From Alphaproteobacteria bacterium UBA2903 (lineage in GTDB: Bacteria > Pseudomonadota > Alphaproteobacteria > CAAGCB01 > CAG-977), in NCBI GenBank assembly GCA_002349565.1, contig DEDN01000028.1:1-47937 (forward strand): 47,937 nt of DNA. The letters run 5' to 3'. Positions within the stretch are counted from its first letter, which is position 1. Each line of letters starts with the position of its first letter. Below the pieces are notes generated by a model. The model did no database searches. It worked only from the letters and a program-made list of their open reading frames with translations, and was not told the origin of the DNA. Of the stretch, positions 1 to 5,505 are shown piece by piece. A program made the translations under genes and the position numbers.

Positions 1-363
1 CCCGAAGGCTACCGCAACGGCGGCAAGGAGAATATCCTTGGAGGCTCTTCCGACTCGTGTCCCAACGGCTACTCACTCCAAGTCAACGGAACATGTGCGG
101 GCAGACCGTGTCGGGGATGTGTGGCGAGCGGTTGTCCGTCAGGATATTGTTTGAGCAACGGCAAATGCATTAAAGAAGTTTCCTGCAATGTGGAACGTTG
201 CTCCGAATGCGTATGCGGCAGCGAGACCCTCTGTAAACGTTGTAATAGAGGTTGGACCGGTCCAATGATGAACGGTCTGAGCGGAGTGCGCGGATATGGC
301 AGTTGCGACTGTAAGAACTCAGGCTATGTTGCCGGCAAATGGGTGCCGGGAGCCTGCTACTGA
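1..363 (+). CDS. Cysteine-rich protein, 3' end only
   Basis: The reading frame is open from the first base of the window to a TGA at 361-363, so only the last 120 residues are present and the true start lies upstream. Sixteen of the 120 residues are cysteine, spaced in short units of the type C-x2-G-Y and G-x-C (for example CPSGYCLSNGKC), with many Gly and Asn between them. Such spacing is typical of secreted, disulfide-bonded EGF-like or metal-binding repeat proteins; the organism also encodes a DsbD-type thiol system in this window. No membrane segment is visible in this part. Function is unknown and the family could not be named; the coding call itself rests on frame continuity and biased composition. 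Confidence 0.6.
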   Translation, partial: PEGYRNGGKENILGGSSDSCPNGYSLQVNGTCAGRPCRGCVASGCPSGYCLSNGKCIKEVSCNVERCSECVCGSETLCKRCNRGWTGPMMNGLSGVRGYGSCDCKNSGYVAGKWVPGACY

Positions 364-373
364 TTTTCCTACA

Positions 374-401
374 AAAGGGCGGGGGATTTTCCCCGCCCTT
401 T
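374..401. terminator. Hairpin after the Cys-rich gene
   Basis: An 11-bp stem (374-384 with 391-401, arms aaagggcgggg / ccccgcccttt) with a 6-base loop begins 11 bases after the stop codon of the Cys-rich gene. It is G+C-rich but is followed on the + strand by only three T inside the arm, so it is a weaker intrinsic terminator than those after pgk or purB. Confidence 0.55.
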
Positions 402-404
402 CCC

Positions 405-441
405 TTAAAAAAAGAGACCCCCGCGTAAAACGCGGGGGTCT
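405..441 (-). terminator. Terminator-like hairpin at the tnpA distal end
   Basis: An 11-bp perfect stem (415-425 with 431-441, arms agacccccgcg / cgcgggggtct, loop taaaa). Read on the minus strand it is followed by a run of seven T (plus-strand A-run 407-413), so it is a good intrinsic terminator for the minus-strand transposase. It may also be the distal end hairpin of the insertion element. Confidence 0.6.
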
Positions 442-450
442 TCCGTAACG

Positions 451-479
451 GGCGTAGCCATCATGCTACTGGCGACGCC
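451..479. repeat. Subterminal imperfect palindrome of the IS200-like element
   Basis: Arms ggcgt-a-gcca (451-460) and tggc-g-acgcc (470-479) pair over 9 bp with a single internal A/G mismatch and a 9-base loop. Short imperfect hairpins with one unpaired base just inside the ends are the recognition sites of Y1 transposases; this is inferred to be one of them. Confidence 0.5.
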
Positions 480-516
480 TAAACGGCGTTTTGTTTGGTC
501 TGGTGCGCGCAATCTG

Positions 517-972
517 TTACTTACTACCCGTAAACGGGTCGGACATATCCAGCGTTAGTTGTTCAGACGCTGCGTCTTCTTCCAACTGATGTTGGATATA
601 CTCCTTTATCTTTTTTGTATTTTTCCCTACTGTATCCACATAATACCCTTTGCACCAGAATTCTCGATTCCTGTACTTGTATTTGATGTTGCTCCACGCT
701 TCGTATATCTGCAAACCGCTTTTCCCTTTCAGATACCCCATAACGCCAGACACGCTGATTTTCGGCGGTATTTCCACCAGCATGTGTATATGATCGGGGC
801 ATGCCTCCGCTTCCAACACGTTCACTCCTTTCCATTTACACAGCGTTCTCAGCAGTTTTCCTATTTCATAGCGTTTCTCGCCATAAAACACTTTCCTTCG
901 GTACTTCGGCGCAAATACTATGTGATATTTGCAGTTCCATGTTGAATGTGATAATGTATGTACTTCATTCAT
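517..972 (-). CDS. tnpA: IS200/IS605-family transposase TnpA
   Basis: Y1 single-strand transposase of 151 residues, the normal length for the family. The HUH metal-binding motif is seen as PDHIHML (residues about 59-65) and the C-terminal helix carries the expected YYVDTVGKN segment, whose tyrosine is the nucleophile that forms the 5'-phosphotyrosine link to DNA. The N-terminus (HSTWNCKYHIVFAPKYRRKV) is the standard family start. It is intact, so the element may still be active. The start ATG at 970-972 follows a strong Shine-Dalgarno (tcaaaggagt, plus-strand 980-989), which is itself complementary to a sequence 40 bases further upstream (see the regulatory entry). It acts alone as a dimer on single-stranded DNA, typically at replication forks. 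Confidence 0.93.
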   Translation of the reverse strand: MNEVHTLSHSTWNCKYHIVFAPKYRRKVFYGEKRYEIGKLLRTLCKWKGVNVLEAEACPDHIHMLVEIPPKISVSGVMGYLKGKSGLQIYEAWSNIKYKYRNREFWCKGYYVDTVGKNTKKIKEYIQHQLEEDAASEQLTLDMSDPFTGSK

Positions 973-979
973 TCGAATT

Positions 980-1038
980 ACTCCTTTGACATCTTTAGAC
1001 GCGGTTCACCAGACCTGCGCCTATTGTATCAAAGGAGT
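980..1038 (-). promoter_or_regulatory. Stem that can sequester the tnpA ribosome-binding site
   Basis: Plus-strand actcctttga (980-989) and tcaaaggagt (1029-1038) are perfect 10-base inverted copies. On the minus-strand transcript the second arm is the tnpA Shine-Dalgarno and the first is an anti-Shine-Dalgarno. Any transcript entering from upstream contains both arms and would hide the ribosome-binding site. IS200 is known to use 5'-leader structure for this purpose; that it does so here is inference from pairing. Confidence 0.7.
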
Positions 1039-1052
1039 TCTTTTCCTGACCA
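1023..1052 (-). promoter_or_regulatory. Possible tnpA promoter
   Basis: On the minus strand TGGTCA (1047-1052), an 18-base spacer and TACAAT (1023-1028) fit a sigma-70 promoter. A start near 1016 would lie downstream of the anti-Shine-Dalgarno arm, so an mRNA from this promoter would escape sequestration while read-through RNA would not. Confidence 0.4.
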
Positions 1053-1070
1053 TAGCTGTAAGCTTTTTTG

Positions 1071-1096
1071 AACCCCGCGCCTAGCGCGGGGTTTTC
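1071..1096 (+). terminator. Strong hairpin with short T tract
   Basis: Perfect 10-bp stem (1071-1080 with 1084-1093, arms aaccccgcgc / gcgcggggtt), loop of three, then TT on the plus strand and a preceding T-run at 1063-1069. It may terminate plus-strand transcription or be the proximal end hairpin of the IS200-like element. Confidence 0.5.
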
Positions 1097-1111
1097 TGAT
1101 ATACAACAAAC

Positions 1112-1134
1112 TTTTCCCCGCTTGACGGGGAAAA
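1112..1134. repeat. Hairpin between two terminator-like hairpins
   Basis: Perfect 9-bp stem ttttccccg (1112-1120) / cggggaaaa (1126-1134) with a 5-base loop. Its role is not clear; it is the second of four consecutive stems in 130 bases. Confidence 0.45.
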
Positions 1135-1138
1135 CGCG

Positions 1139-1175
1139 GAAAGGCGGCTGAATGGTCCCAGCCGCCTTTCTTTTT
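1139..1175 (+). terminator. Intrinsic terminator upstream of the aldo/keto reductase
   Basis: Perfect 11-bp stem gaaaggcggct (1139-1149) / agccgcctttc (1160-1170), 10-base loop, then TTTTT (1171-1175). It is a convincing plus-strand intrinsic terminator, although no plus-strand gene lies directly before it except the Cys-rich gene on the far side of the IS element. Confidence 0.7.
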
Positions 1176-1196
1176 ACCCTGACCGAAAGGTCGGGT
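1176..1196 (+). other. GNRA-capped hairpin in the leader of the aldo/keto reductase
   Basis: Arms accc-t-gacc and ggtc-gggt pair over 8 bp with one bulged T and close a GAAA tetraloop (1185-1188). It lies 58 bases before the ATG at 1254. A weaker stem (cctgt 1202-1206 with acggg) follows it. Whether it is a leader element or a remnant of the terminator cluster cannot be decided from one sequence. Confidence 0.4.
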
Positions 1197-1253
1197 TGCC
1201 GCCTGTTTCGCAGACGGGTACACTGTTTCTTTACGGTCTTTACGAGGACGACG

Positions 1254-2123
1254 ATGAGGAAACGCAAACTGGACTTGATATCGGGCTGGCAAACGGACGC
1301 TTTGGGATTCGGACTGTGGAACATCGGTTCGAAACCCAGCCTTTTCGACACGGATGCCGATTTCCTGCGCGCCGCGTTCGACATCGGGTTTCGCATTTTC
1401 GATTCCGCGGAAAGCTACGGCAAAGGCGGCGCGGAAGAAGTCGCGGGCGCGGCTTTGCACGATCTTCGCGACAAAATCAAACTGGGGTCGAAAGTGTCCC
1501 CCGCGTCGCTTGACCCCGACGACGTGTACGGCAGCGTCATTCGCGCATGCGAAGACAGTCTGCGCAGGCTTCAAACCGATTATGTGGACATGTACACACT
1601 TCATTCCCCCGAAAACGACGAAGATTGGTGCGACGTGCTGGACGCTTTTCTGGATTTGAAAGAAGCAAAAAAAATCAAAAACTTCGGCGTCAGTTATTTC
1701 GACGCCGACGACCTGAGCGAATGGCTGGCTTTGGACGGGGCGGATCAAACGGCGGTGTGCGAAAGCTATTTCACGCTGGCGAACCGTTCGTTCGAAAACG
1801 ATCTGCTGCCGCTGTGCCGCCGTCACAACATCCTGCTGATGTCCTATCCCCGTCCCAAAATGTACAACACGGTGTACCAAGACCCCGTTTTAAAACGAAT
1901 CGCGGCGGACAGGGGTGTTTCCCCCGCCCAAATCGCATTGGCATGGCAATTTTCGTTTCCGGGCGTCGGGGCGTTCGTCTGTCCGCCGACGCGCGCCGAC
2001 GCGCAGGCGTTTTTCGACAGTCAGGCGTTGGTGTTGAAAACCGACGAACTGCAAGCTTTGGACAAACGCTTTCCCAAAACGCCCGAACAGCTTATTCGCC
2101 GCGAACGGCACGCATCTTTTTGA
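1254..2123 (+). CDS. Aldo/keto reductase family oxidoreductase
   Basis: A 289-residue (beta/alpha)8 NAD(P)H-dependent oxidoreductase. The AKR catalytic tetrad is present at the canonical spacing: Asp50 and Tyr55 in FDSAESYG, Lys80 in LGSKVSP and His117 in YTLHSPEN. The start at 1254 (MRKRKLDL) was chosen because gagg at 1244-1247 lies six bases before it; an in-frame ATG at 1152 sits inside a terminator loop and is rejected. The last 32 bases overlap the convergent lipoprotein gene. Its layout resembles the family that includes D-threo-aldose dehydrogenases and other sugar or aldehyde reductases, but the substrate cannot be read from the sequence. Confidence 0.88.
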   Translation: MRKRKLDLISGWQTDALGFGLWNIGSKPSLFDTDADFLRAAFDIGFRIFDSAESYGKGGAEEVAGAALHDLRDKIKLGSKVSPASLDPDDVYGSVIRACEDSLRRLQTDYVDMYTLHSPENDEDWCDVLDAFLDLKEAKKIKNFGVSYFDADDLSEWLALDGADQTAVCESYFTLANRSFENDLLPLCRRHNILLMSYPRPKMYNTVYQDPVLKRIAADRGVSPAQIALAWQFSFPGVGAFVCPPTRADAQAFFDSQALVLKTDELQALDKRFPKTPEQLIRRERHASF

Positions 2124-2835
2124 TAAAAGCGTCCGCCGCCGCTTCGGGGGACGGGTTCGCTTTCAGCACTTTGACGACATCCGCGCGCGTCATGCCCGAA
2201 AATTTGACCAACGCGGCGATGTATTCGCCCTTTTGGCTCAGCACGTTGTCCTTGTTTTTCAAAATGAACTCTTCAACCTGCTGTTCGTACGCCTGCCACG
2301 GAGAATATGCCGCGCCCTTTTTCGCCAGATTGACGTGAAATTCGCTGTCGCCGTAAGCGTAGTAATATCCCAGCGGGTTGAACTGCGTCATGAAATCAAA
2401 CGGCATCCACACGATTCCCAGCACCATTTTGACCAGATTGACGGGCAGCATCACCGTCGATGTCGGGCTGGTCGTCGCCGCGTTGGCTCCGACATCCCAC
2501 ACGTCCGACGAAATGTTCGCCGTTTGATGGCTTGACCAGCTGACGGAGCTTTCGTGCGACGTCATATTTTTTTTCTTGGGCGGCAGAGGATAGACCAGCA
2601 GTTCAACGTCGTTATACCCCGCGGCGCGCACGGTCAGATTCATGCCGACGTTTTTCAAAGTGTGCAGCGTCGCCGATTCGGAAACGACTTCGCCGTCTTT
2701 TAAAATCTGCGCGGGAACGTTCGTGGAAATCAAAATTTCCTCTTTGCGCTTTTCGTCAGCGCTTTCGTAATGGGTCAGAGCGCAGCCGCCCAACGCCAGC
2801 ATGCCCGCCGTCAACAGGATTTTTCCGATTTTCAT
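2092..2835 (-). CDS. Envelope lipoprotein of unknown function
   Basis: A 247-residue protein with a lipoprotein signal: MKIGKILLTAGMLALGGC, lipobox LGGC with the acylated Cys at 18. The start at 2835 is preferred over an ATG two codons upstream because GGAGG (2842-2846) then has a six-base spacing. After the signal come a PEGA-like beta segment (about 36-85, 'VPAQILKDGEVVSESA'), a hydrophobic stretch around residues 125-150 (VMLPVNLVKMVLGIVWMPF), and a helical C-terminus. The C-terminal 55 residues resemble those of the protein at 10424-10837 (F-[IV]-L-x-N-x-D ... E-[YF]-[IV]-x-A-L ... NP ... AA). The gene is convergent with, and overlaps, the aldo/keto reductase. Molecular function is unknown. 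Confidence 0.8.
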   Translation of the reverse strand: MKIGKILLTAGMLALGGCALTHYESADEKRKEEILISTNVPAQILKDGEVVSESATLHTLKNVGMNLTVRAAGYNDVELLVYPLPPKKKNMTSHESSVSWSSHQTANISSDVWDVGANAATTSPTSTVMLPVNLVKMVLGIVWMPFDFMTQFNPLGYYYAYGDSEFHVNLAKKGAAYSPWQAYEQQVEEFILKNKDNVLSQKGEYIAALVKFSGMTRADVVKVLKANPSPEAAADAFIKKMRAVRGE

Positions 2836-3037
2836 AAGCATCCTCCGTATCGTTTGAAAAAGTCATTGTACCATAGGTTACAGCCGAAAGCCAAGCCCTG
2901 CGGCTTTTTTTGAAAAAAACCGCTTTTCGCGTGGGAAAGGCTTTGATTTTTTTTTCAAAGTGTGGCAAATATAGTCGTGCTATAGAATTCAATCGCGTCC
3001 GACGGGACGCAAACTTAACAATTTAAGGAGAAAATAC

Positions 3038-4048
3038 ATGGCAGTTCGCGTTGCGATTAATGGTTTCGGCCGTATCGGTCGTTTGGCTTTCCGCGCTTTG
3101 GCGGAATCCGGTCGTACGGACGTCGACGTCGTTGCGATTAACGACCTCGGTTCGCCGAAAGCCAACGCTCATTTGTTAAAATTCGATTCCGTTCACGGTC
3201 CTTTCCCCGGCGAAGTTTCCGCCACTGACGATTCGATCACCGTCAACGGCAAAACCGTGAAAGTCTTGGCTGAACGCGATCCGCACAACCTGCCCTGGAA
3301 AGAAATGGACATTGACATCGTGTACGAATGCACGGGCATCTTCACCGACGCCGAAAAAGCGAAAGTCCATCTGGAAGCCGGCGCGAAACGCGTTCTGGTG
3401 TCCGCTCCGTCCAAAGGCGCCGATTTGACGGTCGTTTACGGCGTCAACGACGACAAGCTGACCAGCGAACACAAAATCGTTTCCAACGCGTCCTGCACGA
3501 CGAACTGCTTGTCCCCGGTCGCCAAAGTTTTGAACGAAAACTTCGGTATCGTCCGCGGCTACATGACGACGATTCACTCCTACACGGGCGATCAGCGCAC
3601 GGTTGACACGCTGCACAAAGACTTGTACCGCGCCCGCGCCGCCGCTTTGTCGATGATTCCGACGACGACCGGTGCCGCGAAAGCCGTCGGTCTGGTTCTG
3701 CCGGAATTGGCTGGCAAGCTGCAGGGTTCCGCGATTCGCGTTCCGACCCCCGACGTTTCCGTCGTCGACCTGAAAGTCGAATTGGCGAAGAACACGACCG
3801 AAGAAGAAGTCAACGCCGCGATGAAAGCCGCGTCCGAATCGGGTCGTCTGAAAGGCATCTTGGGCTACAACGACCTGCCGCTGGTTTCTTCCGACTTCAC
3901 GCACACGAAGTTCAGCTCGATCTTCCACGCCGACCAGACGAAAGTCATCGACGGCAACTTCCTGCGCATCCTGAGCTGGTACGACAACGAATGGGGCTTC
4001 TCCAACCGTATGTCCGATACCGCCGTCGCGATGTCGAAGTTCATCTGA
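3038..4048 (+). CDS. gapA: Glyceraldehyde-3-phosphate dehydrogenase (type I)
   Basis: Glycolytic/gluconeogenic enzyme converting glyceraldehyde-3-phosphate to 1,3-bisphosphoglycerate with phosphate and NAD. At 336 residues it is full length. The Rossmann motif INGFGRIGRL is at residues 7-16, the acidic residue after the second beta strand (Asp36, INDLG) suggests NAD preference, the catalytic Cys153 lies in SNASCTTNC and His180 in TTIHSYTGD. AAGGAG at 3025-3030 precedes the ATG by seven bases. Directly downstream are a terminator-like hairpin and pgk, the next enzyme in the pathway, so the two are probably a partly attenuated operon. Confidence is high. Confidence 0.98.
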   Translation: MAVRVAINGFGRIGRLAFRALAESGRTDVDVVAINDLGSPKANAHLLKFDSVHGPFPGEVSATDDSITVNGKTVKVLAERDPHNLPWKEMDIDIVYECTGIFTDAEKAKVHLEAGAKRVLVSAPSKGADLTVVYGVNDDKLTSEHKIVSNASCTTNCLSPVAKVLNENFGIVRGYMTTIHSYTGDQRTVDTLHKDLYRARAAALSMIPTTTGAAKAVGLVLPELAGKLQGSAIRVPTPDVSVVDLKVELAKNTTEEEVNAAMKAASESGRLKGILGYNDLPLVSSDFTHTKFSSIFHADQTKVIDGNFLRILSWYDNEWGFSNRMSDTAVAMSKFI

Positions 4049-4065
4049 GGTTTCTAACCGCAAAA

Positions 4066-4100
4066 CGGCTTCCTCCCTCAAAGGAGGGAGCCGCTTTTGT
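4066..4100 (+). terminator. Terminator-like hairpin between gapA and pgk
   Basis: An 11-bp stem (4066-4076 with 4083-4093, one T-G wobble) with loop ctcaaa, followed by CTTTTGTTT. It sits 18 bases after the gapA stop and 24 before the pgk start, so it should terminate part of the gapA transcripts or stabilise the gapA 3' end and keep GapA in excess over Pgk. Confidence 0.75.
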
Positions 4101-4123
4101 TTATCTGCAAGGAAAATAAAAAA

Positions 4124-5314
4124 ATGGCTAAATTCAATACGATTAAAGATTTGGACGCCAAAGGCAAAGTCGTTTTCGTCCGCGCCGACTTGAACGTCCC
4201 GTTCAAAGACGGCAAAGTCACCGACACCACCCGTATCGACCGTTTCGTCCCGACCGTCAAAGCGTTGACGGACAAAGGCGCGAAAGTCGTCATTGCTTCG
4301 CACTTCGGCCGCCCCAAAGGTCAGGTCGTTCCCGAAATGTCGCTGGGACAGATTGTGCCCGACGTTGAAAAAGCTTTGGGTCGGAAAATCGTTTTCGTTG
4401 ACGACTGCATCGGACCGAAAGTCGAATCCGCCATCAAAGCGATGAAAGACGGCGACGTCGTCATGTTGGAAAACCTGCGCTTTTACGCCGAGGAAGAAAA
4501 GAACGATCCCGAATTCGCCGCCAAACTGGCGAAAGACATCGACATCTATGTCAACGACGCATTTTCATGCGCTCACCGCGCCCACGCGTCCACCGAAGGC
4601 ATGGCGAAGCTGAAGCCGAACGCCGCCGGTCTGCTGATGCAGGCGGAACTGGAAGCTTTGGACGCCGCTTTGGGCAACCCCGTTCGTCCCGTCGCCGCGA
4701 TTGTCGGCGGCGCGAAAGTGTCGACGAAGCTGGATTTGCTGGGCAACTTGGTCGCCAAGGTTGACAAGCTGGTCATCGGCGGCGGCATGGCAAACACGTT
4801 CCTGTTCGCCAAAGGCGTTGCCGTCGGCACGTCCCTGTGCGAAAAGGAAATGGCTGACACCGCCCGCGAAATCATGAAAAAGGCGGAAGCCGCGAAATGC
4901 GAAATCATTCTGCCTGTTGACGTTGTCGTCGCCAAAGAATTCGCCGAAAACGCCGAAAACGAAACGGTTGACGTGAACGCGGTTCCCGCCGACATGATGA
5001 TTCTGGACATCGGTCCGAAATCCGTTGCCGAAGTCGTCAAAAAACTGGGCGAATGCAAGACCGTGATTTGGAACGGTCCCGTCGGCGCGTTTGAAATCAA
5101 GCCGTTCAACAAAGCGACTTTTGCGATTGCCGAAGCGGTCGCCGATTTGACCGCCAAGGGATTGAAATCCATCGGCGGCGGCGGCGATACGGTTTCCGCG
5201 TTGAAACACGCGGGCGTCGCCGACAAGCTGTCGTACCTGTCCGCCGCAGGCGGTGCTTTCCTGGAATGGATGGAAGGCAAAGTTCTGCCGGGCGTCAAAG
5301 TGCTGGAAAAATAA
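4124..5314 (+). CDS. pgk: Phosphoglycerate kinase
   Basis: Transfers the acyl phosphate of 1,3-bisphosphoglycerate to ADP. The 396-residue length is standard. Diagnostic segments are VFVRADLNVPFKDGKV (substrate-binding N-domain), SHFGRPKG, GGAKVSTKLDLL, WNGPVGAFE and the nucleotide loop GGGDTVSAL near the C-terminus. The start at 4124 (MAKFNTIKDL) follows aagga at 4109-4113; an in-frame ATG at 4097 lies in the upstream terminator region and would add nine residues not typical of the family. It follows gapA and is closed by a strong terminator. Confidence 0.98.
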   Translation: MAKFNTIKDLDAKGKVVFVRADLNVPFKDGKVTDTTRIDRFVPTVKALTDKGAKVVIASHFGRPKGQVVPEMSLGQIVPDVEKALGRKIVFVDDCIGPKVESAIKAMKDGDVVMLENLRFYAEEEKNDPEFAAKLAKDIDIYVNDAFSCAHRAHASTEGMAKLKPNAAGLLMQAELEALDAALGNPVRPVAAIVGGAKVSTKLDLLGNLVAKVDKLVIGGGMANTFLFAKGVAVGTSLCEKEMADTAREIMKKAEAAKCEIILPVDVVVAKEFAENAENETVDVNAVPADMMILDIGPKSVAEVVKKLGECKTVIWNGPVGAFEIKPFNKATFAIAEAVADLTAKGLKSIGGGGDTVSALKHAGVADKLSYLSAAGGAFLEWMEGKVLPGVKVLEK

Positions 5315-5326
5315 GCTGTTTTAAAC

Positions 5327-5363
5327 AAAGAACCGTCCTTGGAAACAAGGGCGGTTCTTTTTT
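5327..5363 (+). terminator. Intrinsic terminator of gapA-pgk
   Basis: A 15-bp stem (5327-5341 with 5346-5360, one T-G wobble) capped by GAAA, followed by a T tract (the 3' arm runs into TTTTTT at 5358-5363). It begins 12 bases after the pgk stop. Confidence 0.9.
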
Positions 5364-5505
5364 GTCAAAAAAAAGATATTGTTTTTCAAGATGTTATGCT
5401 TTTTTATGCGAACCTTGTTTCGAAAAACGTTTCTTTTCTTTTAAAAACGGGGTATAGTGAATCATCAGATTCGTGTGTCCACCGTTGTAAAAGGATGTTT
5501 AAAAA

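Larger units (their letters stand above)
415..1096 (-). mobile_element. IS200-type insertion sequence (approximate limits)
   Basis: A single Y1 transposase gene is flanked by stem-loops rather than by terminal inverted repeats, the organisation of the IS200/IS605 group. Candidate borders are the hairpin at 415-441 and the hairpin at 1071-1093, which have related arms (accccCGCG and accccGCGC); that gives about 680 bp, close to the usual 700 bp of IS200. A subterminal imperfect palindrome lies at 451-479. A 9-mer, ggtctggtg, occurs at 497-505 and inverted at 1007-1015. There is no accessory tnpB. The exact ends cannot be fixed because these elements make no target duplication. Confidence 0.55.

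Noticed and set aside
1254..1260. The aldo/keto reductase starting at 1152
   Set aside because: That ATG lies in the loop of an intrinsic terminator and adds 34 residues unlike the family.
3176..4303. A 375-codon minus-strand frame across gapA and the start of pgk
   Set aside because: It is antisense to two certain genes, and its composition (Phe/Arg/Val/Asp-rich) is that of a shadow frame.
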